Shown here: positions 35,053 to 43,064 of the stretch, in pieces | Layout of the letters: each line of letters opens with the position of its first letter | Position numbering within the stretch: position 1 is the first letter of the stretch | NCBI GenBank assembly: GCA_963764565.1 | Contig: CAVXTD010000008.1 | Span: forward strand, 124,001 to 188,000 | DNA: 64,000 nucleotides | Reading direction: 5' to 3' | DNA from: DATBLE01 sp963764565 | GTDB lineage: Bacteria > Actinomycetota > Thermoleophilia > Gaiellales > Gaiellaceae | Notes under the pieces: model-generated | Told to the model about the DNA's origin: nothing | Database searches by the model: none | The model's input: only the letters and a program-made list of their open reading frames with translations | Position numbers and translations under genes: made by a program

Positions 35053-35751
35053 ATGCCGGATTCCGCCACCATCCTGCTCGTCGACGACGAGGCGTCTGTC
35101 CAGAAGCTTCTGGCGTACCCGCTGGAGCGTGACGGCTACCGCGTCGTTCAGGCGTGGGACGGCGAGGAGGCGCTGGCCCAGTTCGACCGCGAGCAGATCG
35201 ACCTCGTCGTTCTCGATCTGATGCTGCCGAAGCTGGATGGGCTCGAGGTCTGCAAGCGCCTGCGCGCCCGCAGCAACGTGCCGATCCTGATGCTGACCGC
35301 CCGTGACGACGAGGTGGACAAGGTGATCGGGCTCGAGCTCGGGGCCGACGACTACATCACGAAGCCGTTCTCGATCCGGGAGTTCCGCAGCCGGGTGCGC
35401 GCGCATCTGCGCCGCGCCTCGACGCTGCCGCGCGAGCTGCGCGACGAAGAGGTGATCGAGATCGATGCGCTCAGGATCGATCCCACCCGCCGCACGGTCG
35501 AGGTGAACGGTAGGCCGGTGGAGCTCACGTTCGTCGAGTTCGAGCTGTTGCGGACGCTGGCCGGCCGGCCGGGGCGCGTCTTTTCGCGCCAGCAACTCCT
35601 GGTTGCGGTGTGGGGTGGCTCCGAATACCGAGAGCCGCGCACGATCGACGTGCACATCCGCCACCTGCGGGAGAAGCTCGAGGTCGATCCGAAGGTCCCG
35701 CACACCATTCTCACCGTGCGCGGCGTCGGCTATCGCTTCCGAGACCCGTGA
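35053..35751 (+). CDS. OmpR/PhoP-family response regulator
   Basis: A 232-residue two-domain regulator. The receiver domain has the acidic pocket ILLVDDEASVQKLL, the phospho-acceptor Asp in DLVVLDLMLPKLDGLEVC, and the conserved Thr and Lys (LMLTARDDE, DYITKPFS). The C-terminal winged helix spans about residues 135-230 (VELTFVEFELLRTLAGRPGR, RTIDVHIRHLREKLE, ILTVRGVGYRF). It is 107 bp from the divergent peptidase and overlaps the kinase start (GTGA), forming one operon with the kinase and probably the HtrA protease. Confidence 0.96.
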   Translation: MPDSATILLVDDEASVQKLLAYPLERDGYRVVQAWDGEEALAQFDREQIDLVVLDLMLPKLDGLEVCKRLRARSNVPILMLTARDDEVDKVIGLELGADDYITKPFSIREFRSRVRAHLRRASTLPRELRDEEVIEIDALRIDPTRRTVEVNGRPVELTFVEFELLRTLAGRPGRVFSRQQLLVAVWGGSEYREPRTIDVHIRHLREKLEVDPKVPHTILTVRGVGYRFRDP

Positions 35752-37145
35752 GCCGCCCGAGGTGGTTGAGTGGCGTCGGCGCCCGCCTGAGCATTGCCTT
35801 GTTGGTCGTGCTGGTCGGTGCGCTGGCGCTGGTCTACGTGATCGCCGTTCCGTCGCTGGAGCGCAGGCTCGTCAATTCACGGGTTTCGCAGCTGGCGAGG
35901 GCTGCGCCGGGGCTCGCCCGCGAGTTGCCCGGCGATCCGATTCTGTGGCCTGACTTCTTCGAGAGCGCGTCCGAAAGCGCGAATGCGCGCGTCGTCCTCT
36001 TCAACTACACGGGCCCGCCGCCGGCTGTGATCCCCGTACAGGACTCACGCGGTGTCACGTCGGCCGACGTCGTCAACGATCCGATTGCGCTGGAGGCCGC
36101 CCTTTCCCGACGCCAGGTCAGCGGGACGGCTACGCACCAGGACGAGCGTTTCGCGGAGGCCGCGACCCCGGTGCCGGGCACCGAGTCGGTGCTGCTCGTC
36201 CAATCGCCGCTGCGGGAAGCTCTGGCAACGGTCCGCCTGGTGCGCAACCGCCTCCTCCTGGCGGGCGTGCTGGCGCTTGTCGGTGCGCTCGGAGTGGGGT
36301 ATCTCGGCGCGTGGTTATTCGCGCGGCGGCTTCGCCGGCTGGAGACGGGGGCCGAGCGGATTGCGGCGGGGCAGTTCGACGAGCCGATCGACGACGCGGC
36401 CACGGACGAGGTCGGCCAGCTTGCGCGCGCATTCGACCGCATGCGCGAGCGCCTGGCTGTGCTCGATCACGCGCGGCGCGAGTTCATCGCAAACGCCTCG
36501 CACGAGCTCCGGACGCCGGTCTTCGCCCTCGGCGGGTTTCTGGAGCTGCTGAGCGACGAGGATCTGGACGAGGAGACGCGGCGTGAGTTTCTGGGGACGA
36601 TGCGAGAGCAGGTCGACCGTCTCGCGAAGCTGGCAACCGAGCTGCTCGACCTGTCGCGTTCGGATGCGGGCCGCCTTCGCGTCGAGCTGGAGCCGGTCGA
36701 CCTCGCGCGGGCGGCCGCCGCGGTCGTGGAGGAGTTCAGCGCACGAGCGCGCGCAGGCGGCCGAAGGCTCGAGCTCGCCGCCTCGGGCGAGACGGTCGCC
36801 GTCGGAGACGAGCAGCGGGTCCTTCAGATCGGGCGTGCTCTGGTCGAGAACGCGCTTGTCCACACGCCGGCGGGGACGACCGTGCGGATCCGAGCCGGGG
36901 ACGGCACGCTCGCAGTCGAGGACGACGGCCCAGGCATTCCGAGTGAGCACGCGCCGCAAGTGTTCGACCGCTTCTACCGAGTCGACGGGCAGCGCGCCTC
37001 GGGCAGCGGCCTTGGGCTCGCGATCGCGAGCGAGCTCGCCCGAGCGATGGGCGGCTCGCTCGAGCTGGAGTCGGCACCGGGCCGGACGGTGTTTGCGCTG
37101 AAGCTGCTCCCGGAGGAGCGATCGGCTCAACCAAGCGCGTCGTAG
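35748..37145 (+). CDS. Membrane sensor histidine kinase
   Basis: A 465-residue kinase. TM1 (ARLSIALLVVLVGALALVYV) and TM2 (LLLAGVLALVGALGVGYLGA) flank an extracytoplasmic sensor of about 130 residues. HAMP (ARRLRRLETGAERIAAGQFD) follows, then HisKA with the phospho-His in HARREFIANASHELRTPVFA. The ATPase domain has the N box RALVENALVHTPAGT, G1 DDGPGIPSEHA and G2 GSGLGLAIASELA. It is the partner of the overlapping response regulator. The HtrA gene immediately downstream suggests an envelope-stress circuit like CseBC or MprAB (inference). Confidence 0.95.
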   Translation: MSRPRWLSGVGARLSIALLVVLVGALALVYVIAVPSLERRLVNSRVSQLARAAPGLARELPGDPILWPDFFESASESANARVVLFNYTGPPPAVIPVQDSRGVTSADVVNDPIALEAALSRRQVSGTATHQDERFAEAATPVPGTESVLLVQSPLREALATVRLVRNRLLLAGVLALVGALGVGYLGAWLFARRLRRLETGAERIAAGQFDEPIDDAATDEVGQLARAFDRMRERLAVLDHARREFIANASHELRTPVFALGGFLELLSDEDLDEETRREFLGTMREQVDRLAKLATELLDLSRSDAGRLRVELEPVDLARAAAAVVEEFSARARAGGRRLELAASGETVAVGDEQRVLQIGRALVENALVHTPAGTTVRIRAGDGTLAVEDDGPGIPSEHAPQVFDRFYRVDGQRASGSGLGLAIASELARAMGGSLELESAPGRTVFALKLLPEERSAQPSAS

Positions 37146-37160
37146 CTGCCGAAAAAACAC

Positions 37161-38435
37161 GTGGAAACGAACGACCGGCGCCCTGGCGGCGCCGCCGGCC
37201 CAAATCGGGCGAATGTGACGAGTACAGTGAGAGAGATGCGCCGGCGCTCCTCCTGGATGTTTGCGGGCGTTGCCGCTGCTGCGGGTGGTGCCCTCGTCCT
37301 CCTGATCGCCTGGGCGGCGGGGTGGCTGGGCCGAGCCGATCGCACGTTCGTCGTGCAGGAGACCACCTCCGCTGAGGTCGTCTCGGCTCCCAAGGTCCGC
37401 CCGCTGATCGCGGGTTCCTTCGACCCGGCGCGGATCTACGCGCAGCACTCACCGGGAGTGGTCACGATCTACGCGATTTTCGGCTCGGGATCCGGGGCGA
37501 GTGCGGCGCAGGGCTCCGGCTTCGTCGTCTCGGACGACGGCGTCATCCTCACCAATTCCCATGTCGTCACGACTGCGGGCGAGAGCGCCGGCAACGTGCA
37601 CCCAGCGCAGCGCGTGTACGTCGAGTTCCGCGATCGCGATCGGATCGCGGCCAAGGTCGTCGGCTGGGACGTCTTCGACGATGTCGGCGTGCTGCGGGTC
37701 GATCCCGGCGAGCACGCGCTGTCCGCGCTTCCGCTCGGCGACTCCAGCCGCGTCGCCGTCGGGGAGCCGGTCGCCGCGATCGGCAGCCCGTTCGGGAACG
37801 AGAACTCTCTCGCGGTCGGTGTGGTCTCGGCCGTCCAGCGTTCGATCGAGTCGCTCACCTCGCAATACAACCTCGTCGATGCGATCCAGGTTGACGCCCC
37901 GATCAACCACGGCAACTCGGGCGGGCCGCTCTTCGACGCGCAAGGCCGGGTGATCGGAATCAACGCCCAGATCCGCAGCGACAGCGGGACCGCCGAGGGC
38001 GTCGGCTTTGCCGTTCCGATCAACGCGGCGCGACGGTCGATGGAGCAGCTGATCGCGACCGGCAAGGTCACCTACGCGTACGTCGGGGTGACGAGCGAGG
38101 ATCTCACGCCCAGCCTCGCGAAGCGATTTGGCTACCCGGTCCGGTACGGCGCGGTGATCACGTCGGTGCGGCCCGAGAGTCCCGGCGCACGCGCCGGCCT
38201 TCGCGGCGGCTCCACGACTCGGGCCTTCAACGGCGTTACGTTCACCTACGGGGGCGACGTTCTCGTCGCGGTCGACGGCCGGCCGATCCGAGGTGCGAGC
38301 GACGTTGTCCGAGTGGTGACCGAGCAGCTTCGACCTGGCGATACCGCCACCTTCACGATTGTGCGTGACGGCGCGCGGCGCCGTGTCCAGGTGGTGCTCG
38401 CCACCCGGCCCGAGAACGGCGACTCGGGCCGCTAG
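37161..38435 (+). CDS. HtrA/DegP-like serine protease with PDZ domain
   Basis: A 424-residue membrane-anchored protease. It has a short cytoplasmic N-terminus and TM (FAGVAAAAGGALVLLIAWAA), then a trypsin-like domain with the triad His in GVILTNSHVV, Asp in DVFDDVGVLRV and Ser in APINHGNSGGPLFDAQG. A single PDZ domain occupies about residues 300-415 (YVGVTSEDLTPSLAKRF, PESPGARAGLRGG, GDVLVAVDGRPIRGASDV). It probably degrades or refolds misfolded exported proteins. GTG 37161 is 15 nt after the kinase stop, so it is likely in the same operon. Confidence 0.94.
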   Translation: METNDRRPGGAAGPNRANVTSTVREMRRRSSWMFAGVAAAAGGALVLLIAWAAGWLGRADRTFVVQETTSAEVVSAPKVRPLIAGSFDPARIYAQHSPGVVTIYAIFGSGSGASAAQGSGFVVSDDGVILTNSHVVTTAGESAGNVHPAQRVYVEFRDRDRIAAKVVGWDVFDDVGVLRVDPGEHALSALPLGDSSRVAVGEPVAAIGSPFGNENSLAVGVVSAVQRSIESLTSQYNLVDAIQVDAPINHGNSGGPLFDAQGRVIGINAQIRSDSGTAEGVGFAVPINAARRSMEQLIATGKVTYAYVGVTSEDLTPSLAKRFGYPVRYGAVITSVRPESPGARAGLRGGSTTRAFNGVTFTYGGDVLVAVDGRPIRGASDVVRVVTEQLRPGDTATFTIVRDGARRRVQVVLATRPENGDSGR

Positions 38436-38449
38436 CCCAGCTCAATCAT

Positions 38450-39601
38450 CTAGAACTGCGCGGCGGCGCCCACGTGCTGCTCGTGGGCGCCCGACGCGAC
38501 GATCTCCGAGATCTGGCCGACCGCGTACTCGAGCTCGTCCTCGGTGTTGAAGAAGTGCGGGCCGAGGCGGATTCCAACGTCCGGCCGGAAGTCGCAGAGG
38601 ATCTGCCGCTCGGCGAGCTCGGAGTGCACGCCCTCGAAGCCCGGCATGCGGATGGTCGCGCTCGCCCCTCGACGCGACCGGTCGCGCCGGCTCGTCACCT
38701 CGAAGCCGGCCTCGTCGGCGAGACGGATGAGCAGATCGGTGAGCAGCAACGAACGCTCGCGGATCGCGTCCACCCCCACCTCCTCGATCACGTCGTAGCC
38801 TGCGGTCGCCGCGTACAGCGCGGGCACGTTCGGCGTTCCGGTGAGGAAGCGCGCCACCCCGGCGGCATACTCGAGCTCGGTCTCGAACGCGAACGGTCGA
38901 GCGTGACCCTGCCAGCCGACGAACGCCGGCTCGAGCCGCTCGATCAGATCGGGCCTGACGTAGAGCCAGCCGGCGCCGGGCCCGCCGCACAGCCACTTGA
39001 CCGAGCCGCCGGTGCCGAAGGCGACGCCGAGAGCAGTCAGGTCGAGCGGGACGGCGCCGGCCGACTGGTAGGCGTCGAGGATCACGTGCGCGCCGACCTC
39101 CTCAGCCCTGCGCGCAACCGCCTCGACGTCCTGAAGCTCGGCGGTCTTGTAGAGCACGTGACTGACGGGCACGATCAGCGTGCGCTCGTCGATCGCCTCG
39201 ACCAGCGCATCGAGGTCAGGGACCACCTCGATCTCCGCTCCCGGCTGCGCCTGGAGGAGGTACCGGACTGACGGGAACTCGCCTTCGACGTAGACAATCC
39301 GGTTTCGCGGCGGCTCGAATCGGAAGCAGGAGAGGACGACCGCCACCGCGACGGTCACGTTCTGGTGCATGACGACGGTGCCCGGCGGCGCACCGACGAT
39401 GCGGCCGATCTGGTCGCCGACGGTGAGCGGCAGGTCCCACCAGCCCTCGCCCCATGCGCGGATCCCGCGGGTCTTCCATACGCGGGCGTATTCGGCCAGG
39501 CGGTCCTCGGCCGCCGCGGGCATTGCGGCGAGCGAGTGGTTGATCAGATACGTCGTGTCAGCAAGGATCGGGAAGCGGTCGCGATAGGCGGCGGCGTCCA
39601 T
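38450..39601 (-). CDS. Class-V aminotransferase-fold PLP enzyme
   Basis: A 383-residue type I-fold PLP enzyme related to kynureninase, isopenicillin-N epimerase and cysteine desulfurase. The N-terminus FPILADTTYLINHSLAAMPA is typical of the kynureninase-like group. The PLP site is VILDAYQSAGAVPLDLTALG (Asp and Gln) and the Schiff-base Lys is in FGTGGSVKWLCGGPGAGWLY. The C-terminal domain ends in GIRLGPHFFNTEDELEYAVG. The substrate is not clear. It is convergent with HtrA (14 bp apart) and divergent from the M20 peptidase. Confidence 0.85.
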   Translation of the reverse strand: MDAAAYRDRFPILADTTYLINHSLAAMPAAAEDRLAEYARVWKTRGIRAWGEGWWDLPLTVGDQIGRIVGAPPGTVVMHQNVTVAVAVVLSCFRFEPPRNRIVYVEGEFPSVRYLLQAQPGAEIEVVPDLDALVEAIDERTLIVPVSHVLYKTAELQDVEAVARRAEEVGAHVILDAYQSAGAVPLDLTALGVAFGTGGSVKWLCGGPGAGWLYVRPDLIERLEPAFVGWQGHARPFAFETELEYAAGVARFLTGTPNVPALYAATAGYDVIEEVGVDAIRERSLLLTDLLIRLADEAGFEVTSRRDRSRRGASATIRMPGFEGVHSELAERQILCDFRPDVGIRLGPHFFNTEDELEYAVGQISEIVASGAHEQHVGAAAQF

Positions 39602-39684
39602 CGCCGTAGGCTAGACGGAGGCGACAGTAGGGGTCGCGCCGGCGCCGGAGCGGGGCAACGCCTGCCGGGTATAGGCTCGCCGGG

Positions 39685-40794
39685 GTGGACGTCCTCCCGC
39701 TGCTCGAGCGGTTGGTCTCGATCGACTCCGTCAACCCGGGCCTCGGCGGCGGCGGGGAAGCCGAGATCGCCGCATTCGTGGCCGAGTGGGCACAGCATGC
39801 AGGCCTCGAGGTCGAGTTCGACGAGGCCGCGCCGGGCCGGCCGAACGTGATCGCGACCGCGCGCGGAACCGGAGGTGGCCGCGCGCTGCTTCTGAACGCG
39901 CATCTGGACACGGTCGGGCTCGGCGGGATGTCCGACCCGCTCGTCCCGCGAGTCGAAGAAGGGCGGCTCTACGGGCGGGGCTCGTACGACATGAAGGGCG
40001 GGCTTGCTGCTGCGCTCGTTGCCGCCGCGGAGTCCGTCGGGCGCGGCTTGCGCGGAGACGTGATCGTGACGGCCGTCGTCGACGAGGAGCTCTCGAGCAT
40101 CGGCACGCAGTCGGTTCTCGACCGGGTTCGCGCCGACGCCGCGATCGTCGCCGAGCCGACCCAGATGCAGGTCTGCGTCGCCCACAAGGGCTTCGTCGGG
40201 TTCGAGATCGAGACGCACGGCCGCGCCGCCCACGGTTCACGGCCCGACCTCGGCGTCGACGCGATCGCCAAGATGGGCCACGTCCTCGTCTCACTCGATG
40301 CCCTCGACCGGTCGCTGCGCGAGCGTCCGGCGCACCGGTTGCTCGGCAGCGGCTCCTTGCACGCAGGGGTGATCGCGGGCGGGAGCGAGTTCTCCACCTA
40401 CCCGGCTCGGTGCGTGCTCGAGGGTGAGCGGCGGACGGTGCCGGGCGAGTCGGTGGATCAGGTCGAGGCGGAGCTCCAGGGGCTGCTCGACCGGCTCAGT
40501 CGCGCCGACGGTGACTTCAAGGCGGCCTGGCGGGTCGTCGCAGCGCGCGAACCGTTCGAAGTGCCGGAGAGCGAGGAGATCGTCCGGCTCGTGCAGTCCC
40601 ACGCCGCCGCGGGCGAGGTCGTCGGTGAGAGCTACTGGGCCGACTCGGCCCTCATTGCCGCGGCCGGGATCCCGACCGTGGTGTTCGGTCCGGGCGGCGA
40701 GGGCGCGCACGCCGACGTCGAGTGGGTCTCGATTGCGGACGTCGAGCGCTGCGCGGAGGTGTTTTTCTCGGTCGCAACCGAGTTCTGCAGGTGA
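39685..40794 (+). CDS. M20 family metallopeptidase/deacylase (ArgE/DapE-like)
   Basis: A 369-residue M20 zinc amidohydrolase. Metal ligands are in LLLNAHLDTVGLGG (HLD), YGRGSYDMKGGLAAAL, TAVVDEELSSIGTQ (catalytic Glu and EE-type ligand), IVAEPTQM and the C-terminal FGPGGEGAHADVEWVSI. The lid domain has KGFVGFEIETHGRAAHGSRP. The family covers acetylornithine deacetylase, succinyl-diaminopimelate desuccinylase and carboxypeptidases, and no operon partner tells which applies. The start at GTG 39685 is supported by the conserved first helix (DVLPLLERLVSIDSVNPG). Confidence 0.9.
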   Translation: MDVLPLLERLVSIDSVNPGLGGGGEAEIAAFVAEWAQHAGLEVEFDEAAPGRPNVIATARGTGGGRALLLNAHLDTVGLGGMSDPLVPRVEEGRLYGRGSYDMKGGLAAALVAAAESVGRGLRGDVIVTAVVDEELSSIGTQSVLDRVRADAAIVAEPTQMQVCVAHKGFVGFEIETHGRAAHGSRPDLGVDAIAKMGHVLVSLDALDRSLRERPAHRLLGSGSLHAGVIAGGSEFSTYPARCVLEGERRTVPGESVDQVEAELQGLLDRLSRADGDFKAAWRVVAAREPFEVPESEEIVRLVQSHAAAGEVVGESYWADSALIAAAGIPTVVFGPGGEGAHADVEWVSIADVERCAEVFFSVATEFCR

Positions 40795-40820
40795 GTGAGC
40801 GCCGCGGGCATCGCCCGGCC

Positions 40821-40986
40821 TCAGGCCATGACAGCCTGAGGGTCGGCGCGGACGACGACCGAGTCCGCGACGACGTTGATCGCGGTCGCCGGCATGCTCA
40901 CGCGATACGCGCGCTCGCGGATCTTCTCCGGGCTCAATGCCTGATAGACGCAGACGGTGCCGAGCCCGACGTTGCTCTCGTGCAAT
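40821..40986 (-). pseudogene. DUF4242 (SCO4226-type nickel-binding family) 3' fragment
   Basis: The minus strand reads ESNVGLGTVCVYQALSPEKI then RERAYRVSMPATAINVVADS to a stop at 40821. This matches the second half of small DUF4242 proteins (CVYDAPSPEAIR followed by a dodecin-like strand). The N-terminal half is missing: upstream sequence turns abruptly into the opposite-strand TetR fragment. It is about 54 codons with no start. Confidence 0.4.
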
Positions 40987-41007
40987 CGAGCAGCGCCCCT
41001 TCCCCGG

Positions 41008-41285
41008 GGCTGCTTCTTCGCATCGGTCACGGCCGAATTCGACACGCACCCGGGCGCGGTCAAGGATCTGATCAGCTCGGTGCAGGAGCACTGGACAGAG
41101 CACGTCGAGCAGCTGATCCGGGAAGCGCAGGCGGCCGGCGCGCTCGACCAGCGAAGGATGCGGCGCAGCTCGAGTTCGAGCTCGACGCCTTCGTGCTCCA
41201 CGACGATCCGGTCTATCTCGCACGCGCTCGCGCGGTCATTGCGCGGCGGCTCGATCTCAGCATTTCTCCAGCCGCCCGAGCGTAA
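41008..41285 (+). pseudogene. TetR/AcrR regulator, ligand-domain fragment
   Basis: The plus strand reads GCFFASVTAEFDTHPGAVKD, LISSVQEHWTEHVEQLIREA and QAAGALD, then one frame over (shift near 41150) AKDAAQLEFELDAFVLHDDP and LARARAVIARRLDL to a TAA. These are the C-terminal TetR helices that follow a GCFFA motif. The entire DNA-binding domain is missing, so this cannot act as a repressor. It is probably debris from a deletion that also cut the DUF4242 gene. Confidence 0.65.
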
Positions 41286-41353
41286 TCGGAGCGCGACAGA
41301 CACAGTCGATCGCGGCGAAGGGCGGTTGCAGTGGCCTGCGTCTTGAGTTCGGA

Positions 41354-41508
41354 TCAGTGCTGGTACTCCATCTCGAGGATCTGCTCTCCGAGTACTTGCC
41401 GACGAGATCAGGATAGTCGGCAGAGATATGGGCCTCCACGTTCTCGACCAACGTATCGTGGGTCTCGCCTTCGATGTTCGTACCGCACGGGCAGTGGACG
41501 ACCTTGAT
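41354..41508 (-). CDS. DUF1059-like small Cys protein, shifted frame and AUC start
   Basis: A protein of about 51 residues: KVVHCPCGTNIEGETHDTLV, ENVEAHISADYPDLVGKYSE, then one frame over RQILEMEYQH and TGA. The CPCG motif and the EL/LVxxVxxH helix match DUF1059-type small proteins, which may bind metal. A perfect AGGAGG lies 5 nt upstream of ATC (41508), where an ATG is expected. The ATC is either a rare start, a mutation or a base error. The frame breaks at about 41385-41392 (GAGAGCAG). Confidence 0.55.
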
Positions 41509-41596
41509 GTCAGCCTCCTTTGCCGATAGTACTCAGCCGTACAGAACCCTGCCACCGCGGTCGTGATGAACCAGTCCGCAGGGCTAGGCTTCGAGC

Positions 41597-42478
41597 ATGC
41601 AGCCGGTCCTGATCGAAGCCCTCGGCGGTGGAATCCATCGGCTCACGCACCCGTTGCCGTACGCGCTCGACCATGTCCACACCTATGCGCTTGAGGACAG
41701 CGACGGCTGGACGATCATCGATGCGGGGCATCTGTGGGACGCCGAGGAACGATGGCGCGAGGCGCTCGTACGCCTTGGCCGGCCACGGGTCGCGCGCATC
41801 GTGGTCACGCACCACCACCCGGACCATCTGCCGGGGAGCGGCGCGTTGCAGCAGCTCACCGGTGCCGCGCTGATCCAGGGCCGGATCGACCGCGAGGTGA
41901 AAATGTGGCTATACGGCGACGGCCGGTTCGAAGGGATCATGCCGCCTGAGCCGGAGCGGCTCCTCGACGAGAACGACCTGCTGGAGGTCGGCCCCCGCCG
42001 CTTCCGGATCTTCCACATGCCCGGTCACGCCGATGGGCACATCACCCTCTACGACGAGGAACGCGGCCACCTCTTCGGCGGCGACGTGATCCTGCACCGG
42101 ATCACCCCGAACGTCTCCTGGTGGCCCGGCATGCAACCCGACCCGCTCGCGCTCTACCAGCGAATACTCGAACGGCTGGAGGAGCTCGCACCCGCCCTGG
42201 TCTACCCCGGCCATCACGGGCTGATCACGGACGCAGCTGCACGGGCCGCCGAGATCGGCGCCCACCACCAGCAGAGGCTCGACGAGACCGAGCGGCATCT
42301 GCGCGAGGGAGCCCGCACTCAGGAAGACGTACTCGTCCGCATTTCAGGGTCGAACGCTGACACGGCACGAGTACCGCTTCGCCCACGGGGAAGCCGTCTC
42401 ACACCTGCAACGCCTCCAGCGACTCAGGGCGCGCCGCCGAGCCTGCGCCCGAGCCACTGGGAGGCAACGACAGCATGA
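41597..42478 (+). CDS. MBL-fold metallo-hydrolase, C-terminus frameshifted
   Basis: A metallo-beta-lactamase-fold protein. The zinc motif is RIVVTHHHPDHLPGSGALQQ (HxHxDH), then HMPGHADGHITLYDEERGHL with a metal His, FGGDVILHRI with the bridging Asp and LVYPGHHGLITD with the last His. It resembles the glyoxalase II-like or LACTB2-like group, function unknown. ATG 41597 is well placed. The last 40 codons (SNADTARVPLRP and onward) look out of frame: one frame over, HEYRFAHGEAVSHLQRLQRL fits the winged-helix tail of the family, so a shift near 42355 is likely and the true stop is uncertain. Confidence 0.8.
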   Translation: MQPVLIEALGGGIHRLTHPLPYALDHVHTYALEDSDGWTIIDAGHLWDAEERWREALVRLGRPRVARIVVTHHHPDHLPGSGALQQLTGAALIQGRIDREVKMWLYGDGRFEGIMPPEPERLLDENDLLEVGPRRFRIFHMPGHADGHITLYDEERGHLFGGDVILHRITPNVSWWPGMQPDPLALYQRILERLEELAPALVYPGHHGLITDAAARAAEIGAHHQQRLDETERHLREGARTQEDVLVRISGSNADTARVPLRPRGSRLTPATPPATQGAPPSLRPSHWEATTA

Positions 42479-42538
42479 AAGCGCTTCGGGTGTGAATGAG
42501 GCCAGCGAAGGGAAGGCGCTACACCGAGGTGAGAGGAG

Positions 42539-43015
42539 GTGGACATTGGCTGCGAGGCAAGGCGCGGCTACCACCGCGATGGTTCATCAAGACGCTTCTG
42601 GCACGTGCACCGACGAATCGTGCGAGCGAGCCGGGGCAGCAAAGGGCTGTGGCCTCCGCGCCCGGGTAAGTGGGGCGCCTTGCGTCTCACCACGACGGGC
42701 CGACGCAGCGGCGAGCCGCGGAGCGTGATCCTCGGTTACTACGAGGACGGGCCCAACCTGGTCTCGATGGCCATGAACGGCTGGGGTGCGGCCGAGCCGG
42801 CTTGGTGGCTGAACCTGCAGGCCGATCCGCAGGCGGTAGTCGAGCTGGCAGGCGGGATCCGGCGCGAAGTGCTCGGGAGACGCCGCAGTCAGCGGGGAGC
42901 GTGAGCGGCTGTGGCAGCGCTGGCGTGAACTGGACAAGAACCTCGACAGGTACGCGCACGACGCCCGAACGAGACGGCGGTCGTCGTCCTCGAGCCGCGC
43001 GCGGCTGCCGATTGA
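42539..43015 (+). pseudogene. Deazaflavin (F420)-dependent nitroreductase-like gene, several frameshifts
   Basis: Pieces in three frames make up a Ddn/DUF385-type protein of about 155 residues: LRGKARLPPRWFIKT, then RFWHVHRRIVRASRGSKGLW, GKWGALRLTTTGRRSGEPRS and WWLNLQADPQAVVELAG in a second frame, AVSGERERLWQRWRELDKNL in a third, and PNETAVVVLEPRAAAD at the end. Shifts fall near 42545, 42590, 42885 and 42955. Such proteins use F420 or bind membranes. An AGGAGG lies just upstream at 42533-42539, and the start codon is obscured. Four shifts in 480 bp suggest either a real pseudogene or a badly resolved stretch. Confidence 0.65.
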
Positions 43016-43064
43016 GCCTCGGGTACACGAGCGCCTGTCCGTGCGCCAGCGTGCTGTCCCTCGG

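Noticed and set aside
37145..37165. Possible parS site (ACACGTGGAAACG)
   Set aside because: Only one half matches the parS consensus and the palindrome fails on the left arm; it also covers the HtrA start. Not supported.
40722..41285. Complete TetR regulator
   Set aside because: The upstream part is antisense to DUF4242 and to the end of the M20 gene and has no helix-turn-helix, so only the ligand-domain fragment is supported.
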